Part shown: positions 1-8,768 of the stretch, one piece after another | How the letters are laid out: each line of letters opens with the position of its first letter | How positions within the stretch are numbered: position 1 is the stretch's first letter | NCBI GenBank assembly: GCA_031178005.1 | Contig: JAPSJV010000007.1 | Location: 61,184 to 125,183, forward strand | Direction: 5' to 3' | DNA from: Pseudarthrobacter sp. | Lineage (GTDB): Bacteria; Actinomycetota; Actinomycetes; Actinomycetales; Micrococcaceae | DNA length: 64,000 nucleotides | Notes under the pieces: model-generated | What the model was told of the DNA's origin: nothing | Databases searched by the model: none | What the model saw: only the letters and a program-made list of their open reading frames with translations | Program-made: the position numbers and the translations under genes

Positions 1-714
<714 letters not shown>

Positions 715-744
715 CCACCGGCGATACTTCCTGAACCTGAGAAC

Positions 745-776
745 GAGGGACCCTGCACGCTTGTGCAGAGTCCCTT
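745..776 (+). terminator. Intrinsic terminator of nrdF
   Basis: GGGAC (747-751) pairs with GTCCC (770-774) and CTGCAC (753-758) with GTGCAG (763-768) around a GCTT loop, with one C/A mismatch. A T-rich run (CCCTTGTTCGTT) follows. The position just after nrdF fits a factor-independent terminator. Confidence 0.75.
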
Positions 777-825
777 GTTCGTTGGCAGCAAATCCATGGA
801 TGCGCCATTAGGGAAAGATGAAGCG

Positions 826-848
826 GCCGCCGGGCACCGTCCGGCGGC
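826..848. terminator. GC-rich hairpin between convergent nrdF and HNH genes
   Basis: GCCGCCGG (826-833) and CCGGCGGC (841-848) form a perfect 8-bp stem with a 7-base loop, 14 bases beyond the stop of the minus-strand HNH gene. There is no clear T tract. It probably terminates or protects the HNH transcript. Confidence 0.45.
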
Positions 849-861
849 TTATCCGGCACCC

Positions 862-2376
862 CTAAATCGCATCAAGGTATACACGCAGGCAGTCTTCTCC
901 CAGAGATGGCGGCATCGCACGATAGTCCACACTCCCATCCGGTGCGCTGGACGCAGTTGAGGGGCGTTGGGTCTGCGTTGCTCTGGCGTGCGTTGCCATT
1001 GAGCTCGGCAAATCGGGCGGTTCCCAGTCCTGGTGTTCGCTTCTGTATTTCCGCCCGGATGGTGAAACCCAACCCGGTGGCTCAAGCTTTGTGGCCGGTG
1101 TGGGTCTCCATCCGCTGGAATGTTTGAGTCTGTGGTGCCGTGGACATGGCTGTCCCAAATTGGTGATCCCAGTGGCTCCGCCGTGATGCCAGGCCAGAAG
1201 GTGATCGGCCTCGTTGTCCAGCGAATGGTTGCTGCATCCGGGGAACGGGCACTTGCCGTCGCGCATCCGCAGCCAGTTCCGCATCGCCTTGGTGAGACGG
1301 TAACTGGTGCGGCCGATTTCCAAGGGGGCGCCGTCCCGGGGATCCACGAGCACCCGATAGAACGAATCCGCCCCGTTGGCCACCAGATCCCGGGCCATGG
1401 AGACAGGGATGGGCCCGTACCCGTCCAGCATGGCAGGCTCCTCGGTCATCCCCAGCAGTGAGAAGACAGGAACAGTAACCAGGACCTCGGTCCGGGGCGT
1501 AGGGATATCGGCCGGACCCGGAGCCGCTGCGCCAGTCCCCGGCCCAGCTCCGGCGTCGCCGCCGCCGTCGCGCCGAAGGGCTGCTGCAGCAAACACGTCC
1601 GCCCGTAGCTGTGCCAGTGTCCGATCCTCGTGGGGACCTTGCAGGCCTCGGGCGATGGCCGTGCAGCGGTTCCAGATGGCTACCGCTCTGTCGGCAGGAA
1701 GGTAGGCAGCTAGCCGGGCCATGCCGTCCTGTTCCGGCGAATATTCCAGGCACCTGTCTTCAGCGCCCTTGGCATGGCGTTTTTCGATGCTGTCAGGGTG
1801 GTGCCGTTCGCGCCAGGTGCGTGCATTCCGCCGGAACCTGTAGGCGGGCATTTCGCCTATGGGGCACCGGCGGGCGGACTTCAGCTCGTCGTCATCGAGG
1901 AAGTGGGCTTCAAGTGCGCCCGCTGCGGCGCGGTCCAGGGTGGCGGTTTCGTCCACCATGACCTTGGCGTGTTGCCACGAAACGCTCCCTGCCTTGAGGG
2001 CCTCCAAAGTCAGTGGCAAGGACGTGGCCAATGCATACGATTGGGCGACCAGTGCGCCTGCGGCCCGGTCGCCAATGGCCAGTATGCAGCCAATCTCCGC
2101 TGCGATGGCCATTTCCTGGGCCTGGACGGGCATGTCAAGGGGCGCGGTAGACCGGGCGGACTCCGCGTACGTGGCAGCGGCTTCCGCCTTCAATGCTGCA
2201 ATCCGGGCTTCGGTTCGTGAAAGACCGGCAAGGATATCCAGGCATCCGTCAGCGAGGGCTGCCAACGGGTCCATATCCACCGGCAGACCACAACCGGGCT
2301 CAGCTACCTCGGCTCGGAGCACGGCAATCGCGGCGTCTATCGCCTCAAAAGCTGTTACCACCGCCTCGTTTGCCAT
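862..2376 (-). CDS. DUF222 / HNH endonuclease domain protein
   Basis: Large N-terminal DUF222 region followed by a C-terminal HNH nuclease motif at about residues 370-420 of 504: a CxxPGC zinc pair, the DH of the active site (about 391-392) and a CPRHHRLKH segment. Such proteins are multicopy in Arthrobacter and other actinobacteria, and their cellular role is unknown. A Gly/Ala/Pro-rich linker at about residues 270-290 separates the domains. I chose the ATG at 2376 (MANEAVV) because the 30 preceding codons look non-coding. The last 60 residues are low complexity. It stands alone between convergent and unrelated neighbours, and a mobile or selfish origin cannot be excluded. Confidence 0.85.
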   Translation of the reverse strand: MANEAVVTAFEAIDAAIAVLRAEVAEPGCGLPVDMDPLAALADGCLDILAGLSRTEARIAALKAEAAATYAESARSTAPLDMPVQAQEMAIAAEIGCILAIGDRAAGALVAQSYALATSLPLTLEALKAGSVSWQHAKVMVDETATLDRAAAGALEAHFLDDDELKSARRCPIGEMPAYRFRRNARTWRERHHPDSIEKRHAKGAEDRCLEYSPEQDGMARLAAYLPADRAVAIWNRCTAIARGLQGPHEDRTLAQLRADVFAAAALRRDGGGDAGAGPGTGAAAPGPADIPTPRTEVLVTVPVFSLLGMTEEPAMLDGYGPIPVSMARDLVANGADSFYRVLVDPRDGAPLEIGRTSYRLTKAMRNWLRMRDGKCPFPGCSNHSLDNEADHLLAWHHGGATGITNLGQPCPRHHRLKHSSGWRPTPATKLEPPGWVSPSGRKYRSEHQDWEPPDLPSSMATHARATQTQRPSTASSAPDGSVDYRAMPPSLGEDCLRVYLDAI

Positions 2377-2516
2377 GTACCCATTATTCAAGTGGGGTCT
2401 GACATTTTGATGCGGCGTGAAAACCGAAGCCCACATCAGGCGTGCTTGCCTGTGAGTACTGTGCACTTGGATTGATCCGACGGCGGGAATCCGTCGTCAG
2501 AGGCCCTCCCGGCCAC

Positions 2517-3413
2517 TTACACAACCAGTCGGAGCGGTCGATCCGCCACCTGGACCGTGATCTCCTGGCCCCAGGATGCGGTGAGGCGGTCCTCTTCCAT
2601 GCCGTCGCCAAAGACAACAAGCCGGTCGGATGCGACAGTGATGCTCAGTGTTGTGCCTGCTTGCAGCACGCCTTCGGTAAGGGCGGTTCCAGTGAGGGGG
2701 GAGGGCCAGGCTTCACGGACGAACCATGCGAGCCAACGGTCTGTAGGCGCCGGCAGGGCGCGTCCTCCGCGTTCCAGCGCGATGGAGGCGCACCAACCCG
2801 TGGCGCCTGTGCCGGTGGAAACGATCAGGCCTGAGGAAGAATGGCTTTCTGTCCGGCCGCCGGGTTCCGTGAGGTCATACCGGGCCGACTGGTGCGAGGC
2901 GTGCCCAATGAAGACCTCGTTAAGTCCGGAGAGTTCCTGTCCGTCGTCAAGCCGTGCCGTCACCATGGCGAGCTCCTGGCGGTGCAGCCGCTCCGGTCCG
3001 GCCACGGCGGCAGCATCAAGGAGCTTGGCTGCCGCATCGAGCGTGTGGCGGACCAGGACTCCCGGGTTCGCTCCCGGCTCCGGATTGATCCCGATGACGG
3101 GCTGGCCGTCGAGGTACTTCGCTGCATTCGCCACCAGCCCGTCCTGGCCCACCACGGCGATGATGTCTTCCGGTGTGAGCAGGAAGCGGTTGAGGTCTGC
3201 CCGCTCCACTTCGGCGTGACGCCATTCGGCCGGAACCGCAGCCCGGACCATCCCCAGGGCGCCGGTGATTCGGTCGTGGCGCTCCTGCACGTCCTGGATT
3301 GTGCGACCCCGGGTGCGCAGGAAAAATTCGGCCTGGCCGCGGGTGGCATGCCGGTCCAGGAGTTCCTGGAGTTCGGTCCGCCGGTGGACGATGACGAGAC
3401 GCGGTTTTGCCAT
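2517..3413 (-). CDS. NAD kinase-like protein (ATP-NAD kinase superfamily)
   Basis: A 298-residue protein with the NAD/diacylglycerol kinase fold signatures: VVGQDG at 87-92 in place of the usual GGDG, LNEV at 164-167 (NAD-kinase NE/D motif) and IVSTGTGATG at 197-206 (usual STPTGSTAY). The catalytic-position Asp of GGDG is kept (D91) but the second Gly is Gln, so substrate and activity are uncertain. The start lies 8 bases after the SPFH stop, so the two are translated from one message. The opposed NrtR-type regulator suggests a link to NAD(P) or ADP-ribose level. It is unlikely to be the housekeeping NadK, which is normally near recN and tlyA. Confidence 0.8.
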   Translation of the reverse strand: MAKPRLVIVHRRTELQELLDRHATRGQAEFFLRTRGRTIQDVQERHDRITGALGMVRAAVPAEWRHAEVERADLNRFLLTPEDIIAVVGQDGLVANAAKYLDGQPVIGINPEPGANPGVLVRHTLDAAAKLLDAAAVAGPERLHRQELAMVTARLDDGQELSGLNEVFIGHASHQSARYDLTEPGGRTESHSSSGLIVSTGTGATGWCASIALERGGRALPAPTDRWLAWFVREAWPSPLTGTALTEGVLQAGTTLSITVASDRLVVFGDGMEEDRLTASWGQEITVQVADRPLRLVV

Positions 3414-3421
3414 GATGGATA

Positions 3422-4492
3422 TTACTTTCCGGTGCGGGCGTCGGTACCGGCCTCTACGCGGGCTGCACCGGCTGCAGAGACGGCAACCATGCCCCCGGCG
3501 GGCTCCCGCAACAGCCCGGCAAGTGCCCCACTCAGCAGGTCCGGAGTGATGGTGAGATTTCCAATGTTGGGCAGCGATCCTGCTGCCTCACGTAGGGCCA
3601 AAGCCAGCAGTGTAGCCTGTTCCATACCCTGGTAGACCGCCATCGTGGCGGCCTCGCGTGCCGCTGCCGCCTCACCAACCAGACGGATCTGGTTCGCTTC
3701 AGCGGAGGCGTTGATGCCCTTGCGTTCGGCTGAAGCATGGGCCTCGATGAGTCCCGCTGCTGCATTTTCCTCAGCCGCACGCCGTGCGTTGGCGCCTTCC
3801 TGAGAGACCAGGCGTTCGCGCCGGGTGGCGAGTTCGATCTGGCTTGCCATTTCGTTTTCCGAGATCGTCCGTTCGCGTTCGACGGCGACGGCCCGGCGTT
3901 CATAGACGGCCCGGTCCGCTTCGGCCTGCAGCTGCTCCCGGACCGGGGTCTGGAGTGCCCTCTCGACGTCGGAGTGCGGCCGGACGGCCAGGACCTGCAC
4001 CCCAAGGATCTCGATGCCGGTGGACAGGAGCCGGGGGTCCGCCCGCAGGGCCTCGGTAAGGACGGTGCGCAGCTGGCTGACGCCACGCTCCAGGGTCTGG
4101 GCGAGCGTAGTGGTGGCGATTTGGTCGATGGCATGGCTCTGACACAGCTGGCCGATGATTGTGGTTACCTGCTCCCTCCCGGCTGCAGGCTCGCCGCCTG
4201 CCGCTTGGAGGCTGAAATCGAGCCTGCTGGAGACTGCCACAGGGTCGATAAAGCGGTAGGTCACGTTTGCCTGGACGCTGACGTCCTGGTGGTCACGGGT
4301 GATGGCGTGGAAAAGGGTGGGCAGTTCCTGGTCATCGACAGGAATCTCGCTGAGCACGGAGTTGGCGGGGCGGTACCAGAATGCCTGACCGACTCCTTGG
4401 TGCCTGACCGAGCCCTTTTGGAGGTGGACGACGTAGCCGGTGGGGCTGCCAAGGAAGTGGCTGATCCAGGGGTAACGCGTGATGCTGGCCAT
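3422..4492 (-). CDS. SPFH (band 7/flotillin-like) domain protein
   Basis: A 356-residue protein. The SPFH domain covers roughly residues 15-190 (LQKGSVRHQG near the N-terminus, then VSVQANVTYRFIDP). It is followed by a charged Ala/Glu/Arg-rich coiled-coil region at about 190-290 typical of the family, and an Ala/Gly-rich tail. No hydrophobic anchor is visible at the N-terminus, unlike membrane-anchored stomatins, so it may be cytosolic or peripherally attached. The AGGAG ribosome site at about 4502-4498 supports the ATG at 4492. It is the first gene of a two-gene operon with the NAD-kinase-like gene. The upstream region carries the operator-like repeats shared with the divergent Nudix regulator. 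Confidence 0.85.
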   Translation of the reverse strand: MASITRYPWISHFLGSPTGYVVHLQKGSVRHQGVGQAFWYRPANSVLSEIPVDDQELPTLFHAITRDHQDVSVQANVTYRFIDPVAVSSRLDFSLQAAGGEPAAGREQVTTIIGQLCQSHAIDQIATTTLAQTLERGVSQLRTVLTEALRADPRLLSTGIEILGVQVLAVRPHSDVERALQTPVREQLQAEADRAVYERRAVAVERERTISENEMASQIELATRRERLVSQEGANARRAAEENAAAGLIEAHASAERKGINASAEANQIRLVGEAAAAREAATMAVYQGMEQATLLALALREAAGSLPNIGNLTITPDLLSGALAGLLREPAGGMVAVSAAGAARVEAGTDARTGK

Positions 4493-4517
4493 GGTCTTCT
4501 CCTAAGTATCTTCGTTT

Positions 4518-4536
4518 TCGTCAAATTGACGATAAG
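4518..4536. promoter_or_regulatory. NrtR-type operator 1
   Basis: Positions 4518-4532 read TCGTCAAATTGACGA, a perfect 7+1+7 inverted repeat, extended by TAAG. It lies 26 bases upstream of the SPFH start and is nearly repeated at 4562-4580. A third GACGATAAG half site sits at 4538-4546. Placement between a Nudix regulator and its likely targets fits an autoregulated operator. Confidence 0.65.
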
Positions 4537-4561
4537 CGACGATAAGCCTTCGTTCGATTAA

Positions 4562-4580
4562 TTGTCAAGGTGACGATAAG
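4562..4580. promoter_or_regulatory. NrtR-type operator 2
   Basis: TTGTCAAGGTGACGATAAG matches operator 1 at 16 of 19 positions. It covers the -35 region and spacer of the predicted promoter of the Nudix regulator, so binding there would repress the regulator itself. Confidence 0.6.
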
Positions 4581-4590
4581 TGTTTACTAT
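4562..4590 (+). promoter_or_regulatory. Promoter of the Nudix regulator, probably giving a leaderless mRNA
   Basis: TTGTCA (4562-4567), a 17-base spacer and TACTAT (4585-4590) form a good sigma-70-type promoter. Transcription would start about 7 bases later, at or next to the ATG at 4597, and no ribosome site precedes that ATG. Leaderless messages are common in actinobacteria. Confidence 0.55.
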
Positions 4591-4596
4591 GAGCTC

Positions 4597-5331
4597 ATGA
4601 CTGAATCCCGCACAGCGCCCGCGCGCTTCCCGGTGACGGTTGACGTTGTCGCTCTGACTGTGGCCGATGACGCCCTGAATGTCCTGCTCGTCACCCGACT
4701 CCTGGAACCCTTCCGCGGCCAGCTCGCCCTGCCCGGCGGATTCGTACTGCCTGGCGAGGATCTAGCTGCCGCGGCGGCCCGCGAACTGGCGGAGGAAACC
4801 GGCGTCGAGCACGTCCCGGGGCATCTGGAGCAACTGGGAAGCTACGGCCCGAGGGGGCGCGACCCGCGTGGGGATGTGCTGACGGTTGCCCACCTGCTGC
4901 TCGCCCCAAACTTCCCGGTTTTGTCCGCGGGGAGCGACGCGGAACTCGCGGCCTGGTACCCCGTCAGCCACTTTTTGGATGGCGAATTGCAACTCGCTTT
5001 CGACCATGAGCGGATCCTCGCCGATGCTGTGGAACGGGCGAAATCAAAGATCGAATACTCACCTCTGGGGGCGGTATTCTGCGCCGAAGAATTCACTGTT
5101 GCGCAGCTCCGGGCCGTCTACGAGGCCGTTTGGGGTACACGACTGGACCCCCGGAACTTTCACCGCAAGGCAACAGGAACGCCGGGATTCCTGGAAGACA
5201 CAGGGCGCACGACCGCAGGCGACGCCGGTCGTCCTGCGGCACTCTTCCGGCTGGCACCGGCTGCCCGGCCAGCTGCGGGACAGCCAACGCGGGCCGTGCT
5301 CAACCCACCCCTTATGCGCCCGCCCTCTTGA
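4597..5331 (+). CDS. nrtR: NrtR-family Nudix transcriptional regulator
   Basis: A 244-residue protein with an N-terminal Nudix domain and a C-terminal winged helix, the NrtR architecture (repressors of NAD metabolism genes that sense ADP-ribose or related nucleotides). The Nudix box at residues 48-70 is complete (G48, E54, R62-E63-L64, E66-E67, G69-V70), so hydrolase activity may remain, whereas many NrtR members have lost it. The FHRKATGTPGF segment and the later GRPAALFRL are typical of the DNA-binding part. I chose ATG 4597 rather than GTG 4570 because a promoter -10 box ends at 4590. It is divergent from the SPFH/NAD-kinase-like operon, its likely target. Confidence 0.85.
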   Translation: MTESRTAPARFPVTVDVVALTVADDALNVLLVTRLLEPFRGQLALPGGFVLPGEDLAAAAARELAEETGVEHVPGHLEQLGSYGPRGRDPRGDVLTVAHLLLAPNFPVLSAGSDAELAAWYPVSHFLDGELQLAFDHERILADAVERAKSKIEYSPLGAVFCAEEFTVAQLRAVYEAVWGTRLDPRNFHRKATGTPGFLEDTGRTTAGDAGRPAALFRLAPAARPAAGQPTRAVLNPPLMRPPS

Positions 5332-5386
5332 AATCCATGCGGCCGGCACCGCGGCCAGCCGGGTAACTGCGCGGGCGACACCGGCC

Positions 5387-6154
5387 CTAGAACAGCGGCC
5401 AGGGCACAGCCGGCATGCCACCGCGCGGAGCCGGAAATTGTCCGGCCAGGCTCAACCGCGCACAGCGGGCGGCGAGCGCAGTGATCTCTTCGGCCGTGAG
5501 CAGCTCCGCCAGGCTTTCGCCCAGCTCACCGTCGAGTCCTTCGCTGACACGTTCGATGCCGTCGCGTTCCTCCGCGGTCAGGGTCTCTCCCAGCCACCCC
5601 CACAGCACCGTACGCAGCTTGTGGTCACTGTGGAAGGTGAGCCCATGGTCCACCCCGTGCCGGTGTCCGTCCGTCATTGCGAGAATGTGGTCGCCTTTGC
5701 GGTCGGCGTTGTTCACGACGACGTCGAACACGGCCATGCGCCTTAGCGCCGGTGTGTCCTCGTGGACGAGGGCGACTGTACGTCCTTTCTCATCCTGACC
5801 TTCAAGGACGTGTTTCCAACCGTTCTCCGGTACGTCGTCCGTTGCCACGAGGTCCACCGCGTTCTGGCCGGGCTCCGTTTCCTGCCAGAGCTGCACCATT
5901 CCTTTGCCCAGCGGGCCATCGCGCAACCAGGTGCGTGGCACCACGTTCCAGCCGAGGACCTCTGAGACAAGGTAGGCGGCAACCTCCCGGTGGGCAAGGA
6001 AGCCGTTCGGGAAATCCCACAGGGGCTTCTCGCCTGCTATTGGTTTGTACACGACTGTTGTCCCGCCGATGCTGCCCAGGAACGTGGCGTTTGACGCCGT
6101 CGTGATCCTGCCGGTGAGCTCCAGCTCAGCGGTCAGCAGGCGGTGCGCCGGCAT
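5387..6154 (-). CDS. SCO1664 family protein (phosphatidylinositol-kinase-like fold)
   Basis: A 255-residue member of the actinobacterial SCO1664 family, which resembles the PI3/4-kinase fold: VVYKPIAGEKPLWDFP near residue 35 (nucleotide-binding lysine region), DVVVNNADRKGDHIL at about 155 and VDHGLTFH at about 180, equivalent to the catalytic and metal-binding loops. No substrate is known. Its ATG overlaps the DUF3090 stop (TGATG), so the pair is translationally coupled. It is the last gene of a three-gene operon with a histidine phosphatase and DUF3090, an order widely conserved in actinobacteria. Confidence 0.85.
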   Translation of the reverse strand: MPAHRLLTAELELTGRITTASNATFLGSIGGTTVVYKPIAGEKPLWDFPNGFLAHREVAAYLVSEVLGWNVVPRTWLRDGPLGKGMVQLWQETEPGQNAVDLVATDDVPENGWKHVLEGQDEKGRTVALVHEDTPALRRMAVFDVVVNNADRKGDHILAMTDGHRHGVDHGLTFHSDHKLRTVLWGWLGETLTAEERDGIERVSEGLDGELGESLAELLTAEEITALAARCARLSLAGQFPAPRGGMPAVPWPLF

Positions 6155-6702
6155 CAGGCCTCGGGAAGGGTGCAGGCGTGCCCGTCAGGGTCTACAGGAT
6201 ATCCGCAGAGCGGGCAGGCGGGACGCCCGGCACCCACCACTTCCCGGGTGCGCTTTGCGAACGCGCGGGCGCTGCCCACTGGCATCCGCACCAGGAGCAT
6301 TTCCGGCACTTCGCCGCTGTCCTCAAGCGGCTGATCCTCTTCAGCATCAACCTCGGTGACCGGGTAGGCCTCTATCACCACCTGCGCCGTGGTCGGGTCC
6401 CAGCCCAGGGTCATGGCACCGGCGCGGAACTGTTCGTCCACTGCGTCGAGCTGGTCGTTGTCGACGAGTTCGATCGGAGTACCTGTGGGGATGCTGAAGG
6501 GGTTGCCCTCGAGGGTGATGAGTTCATCGAGGATCTCGTCGATCTTCTCGGCCAGCTGGGCCGACTGCTGCTTTTCCAGGGCGATGCTCACGAGCTGCTT
6601 CCCGGTGCGTACCTGCAGGTAGAACGTGCGGGCGCCCGGAACGCCGATGGTGCCGATGACAGCCCGATCAGGCCAAACGAACTCATGAACACGTGTAGGC
6701 AT
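6154..6702 (-). CDS. DUF3090 family protein
   Basis: A 182-residue protein of the conserved actinobacterial DUF3090 family. I chose the start at 6702 (MPTRVHEFVWPDR), which matches the usual family N-terminus; upstream in-frame ATGs at 6729 and 6795 would add unrelated residues. The C-terminus carries a CPLCGYPVDPDGHAC segment that looks like a small zinc knuckle (CxxC then C). It lies 23 bases after the histidine phosphatase gene and overlaps SCO1664. Function is unknown; co-occurrence suggests it acts with the kinase-like partner. Confidence 0.85.
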   Translation of the reverse strand: MPTRVHEFVWPDRAVIGTIGVPGARTFYLQVRTGKQLVSIALEKQQSAQLAEKIDEILDELITLEGNPFSIPTGTPIELVDNDQLDAVDEQFRAGAMTLGWDPTTAQVVIEAYPVTEVDAEEDQPLEDSGEVPEMLLVRMPVGSARAFAKRTREVVGAGRPACPLCGYPVDPDGHACTLPEA

Positions 6703-6725
6703 ACGAGTATTTTGGCACACGTGGC

Positions 6726-7430
6726 TCATGACGCCGTGTGGCCCGCACCGCCCCCCACCGGCGCATCCCCACTGTGTGTGACGTTTGCCAGCCAAGCCAG
6801 GTCCCCGGCCTCGGTGTTGGTTGCGTAGACGCTGGGCCGGCTGGCGCCGTAGCGCACGATCGAAACGGAAGCCGGACTCACATTGATTCTCTGGAACAGG
6901 TCAAGGTGCATCCCCAGCGCATCGGCGAGGATTGCCTTGATGATGTCACCGTGGCTCACCGCCACCCACGCGGCTCCTGGCCCGAACTCGGCTTCAAATG
7001 CAGCATCGTGGCGCCGGATCGCAGCGACCGCCCGGGCCTGCATTGCCGCCATGGATTCACCGCCGGGAAAGACGACGGCGGAGGGCTGCGACTGCACGGC
7101 GGACCACAGGTCCTCGGTGGCCAGATCGCTGAGCATGCGGCCCTGCCATTGGCCGTAATCGCACTCGGTAAGACAGGAATCAACATTGATATCGACCGGC
7201 GCATACGGAGTGCCGGCCTGCCGGTCAAGGATGAACCGGGCAGTCTCCTGGCACCGCTCAAGCGGGCTCGAAACCACCCCGACGACGGGGACCGCCGCAA
7301 GCCGGTCGCCAGCGGCGGCCGCCTGATCCCGGCCGGTCAGGTCGAGACTGACGCCGGGAGTCCTGCCGGCCAGCAGTCCGGACGCGTTCGCTGTGGTGCG
7401 GCCATGCCGCACCAGGATTACTGTCGCCAT
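6726..7430 (-). CDS. Histidine phosphatase / phosphoglycerate mutase-like (MSMEG_4193 family)
   Basis: A 234-residue protein starting with the phosphohistidine motif LVRHGRTTAN (catalytic His about residue 9). The second active-site histidine is in VSHGDIIKA at about residue 160, and SSPLERCQETA supplies the phosphate-binding arginine. It is the first gene of the operon with DUF3090 and SCO1664. Members of this cluster family are often near mycothiol ligase genes, but none is in view here. The substrate is unknown. The last 20 residues are Gly-rich and poorly conserved. Confidence 0.85.
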   Translation of the reverse strand: MATVILVRHGRTTANASGLLAGRTPGVSLDLTGRDQAAAAGDRLAAVPVVGVVSSPLERCQETARFILDRQAGTPYAPVDINVDSCLTECDYGQWQGRMLSDLATEDLWSAVQSQPSAVVFPGGESMAAMQARAVAAIRRHDAAFEAEFGPGAAWVAVSHGDIIKAILADALGMHLDLFQRINVSPASVSIVRYGASRPSVYATNTEAGDLAWLANVTHSGDAPVGGGAGHTAS

Positions 7431-7577
7431 TTACCCAGCCTAACCACCGCAGTTTGCCCGCACAGGGCGGTACTGGGTGACAGGGCCTCGGGAGCGCGCC
7501 AAAAAGTGATGGAGCGGCTTATCAGGTGACAGTTTGGATACGCCTGTAGCCAAGGAGAGCTTAGCGGGCGGAAACTT

Positions 7578-7605
7578 GTGCCACCCAGGATGTCCTGGGC
7601 GGCAC
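7578..7605 (+). promoter_or_regulatory. Leader hairpin upstream of the LCP gene
   Basis: GTGCC and CCCAGGA pair with TCCTGGG and GGCAC around a TG turn, with one A/C mismatch, 33 bases before the LCP start codon. It may be a leader structure or an operator dyad. I found no clear promoter boxes to decide. Confidence 0.35.
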
Positions 7606-7637
7606 ACGCTGATGTGTAAGCACCAAGGGGGGAAACC

Positions 7638-8735
7638 ATGAGTACACCCGCTTCAGGTTCACCAGGCTCCCGCCCGTCCTTATTTGACTGGGCCCATCCT
7701 GGCTGGCGCCGCCGGATCGCTGCGCTGCTGGCATTGGCAATCGTGGCGGTGGCCGTCGTCGTAATCTCCAACTTCAATGCCAATCTCAACCGCGCCGGCG
7801 CTGAAGAGTTCCCGGTTGCCACCCAGGACCCGTCAGCGACCGCCACGCCGTCTGAAACTCCTTCCGAGACGCCCCCGCCGCCCCCGCTGCCTCCTCCACC
7901 TCCAATCCCGGATCTTCCGGCCGCGGCCATGAACATCCTGGTGGTTGGCAGCGACAGCCGCGGGAACGCACGCGACGATGCCGCACACACTGCAAACACC
8001 GGCGAGCAGTCGGACCATCGGTCGGACACCTTGATGGTGGTCCATGTACCGGCCGACCGGCGGAGCCTTTACGTCGTATCCGTAAACCGGGACCTGTGGG
8101 TGGATATCCCCAACTACGGCGGTGCCAAGATCAACGCCGCCTTGCAGGTTGGCGGACTGGACCTGGTGGACCGCACCGTTGAGCAGTTGTTCGGCATCCA
8201 GATTAATCACACCCTGATGATGGACTTCCATGGCTTCCGCGCGCTGATCGATGGCCTGGGCGGGATCGATGTTAACGTCACGGTGCCGTTCCAGTCCACA
8301 CACGAAACGCAGCAGTACTTCCCGCCGGGTGTAAACCATTTGTCCGGCCAGGCCGCCCTTGAGTTTTCCCGTGAGCGGTATGCGTTCACGGACGGCGACT
8401 TCCAACGGGTCCGCAACCAGCAGACCCTGCTCAAAGCCATCTTGCAGGCCGTCACCTCCGGTGGAGTGTTGCACGATGTCACGGCGGTGCGGTCGATGGT
8501 GGATTTCGCGGGCTGCTGCCTCACCGTGGACAGCGGTTTCGATCCCCTTCAGGTGGCCATCCTCGCGTACAGCCTGCGGGACCTGGATCCCCATGCGATA
8601 GGCACAATGACACTTCCGACGGCGGGAAGCGGCTTCATCGCGGGCCAGTCGGTTTTGTTTCCGGACTACGGTGCCATCGCCGCCGTGGGCGCAGCCCTGC
8701 GGGACGGCCGGATCGGCGAGTTTGCGCGCCCATAA
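7638..8735 (+). CDS. LytR-CpsA-Psr (LCP) family cell-wall glycopolymer transferase
   Basis: A 365-residue protein with a short cytoplasmic N-terminus, one transmembrane helix at about residues 27-45, a Pro/Thr/Ser-rich extracellular linker (about 60-95) and an LCP domain beginning MNILVVGSDSRG. Typical LCP features are RSDTLMVVHV, VSVNRDLWVDIPNYG and the conserved arginines around LEFSRERYAF. LCP enzymes attach undecaprenyl-linked glycopolymers such as teichoic acid or arabinogalactan to peptidoglycan at the outer membrane face. AAGGGGGG at 7624-7631 is a strong ribosome site for ATG 7638. It stands upstream of a PIG-L deacetylase. Confidence 0.9.
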   Translation: MSTPASGSPGSRPSLFDWAHPGWRRRIAALLALAIVAVAVVVISNFNANLNRAGAEEFPVATQDPSATATPSETPSETPPPPPLPPPPPIPDLPAAAMNILVVGSDSRGNARDDAAHTANTGEQSDHRSDTLMVVHVPADRRSLYVVSVNRDLWVDIPNYGGAKINAALQVGGLDLVDRTVEQLFGIQINHTLMMDFHGFRALIDGLGGIDVNVTVPFQSTHETQQYFPPGVNHLSGQAALEFSRERYAFTDGDFQRVRNQQTLLKAILQAVTSGGVLHDVTAVRSMVDFAGCCLTVDSGFDPLQVAILAYSLRDLDPHAIGTMTLPTAGSGFIAGQSVLFPDYGAIAAVGAALRDGRIGEFARP

Positions 8736-8768
8736 AGGTGGGCAGGATGGTGAAAGCAGGCCAATGAC

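Noticed and set aside
862..2376. HNH gene as part of a group II intron, homing element or prophage
   Set aside because: No reverse transcriptase, intron structure, integrase or attachment repeats are visible. DUF222/HNH genes are widespread single genes in this group.
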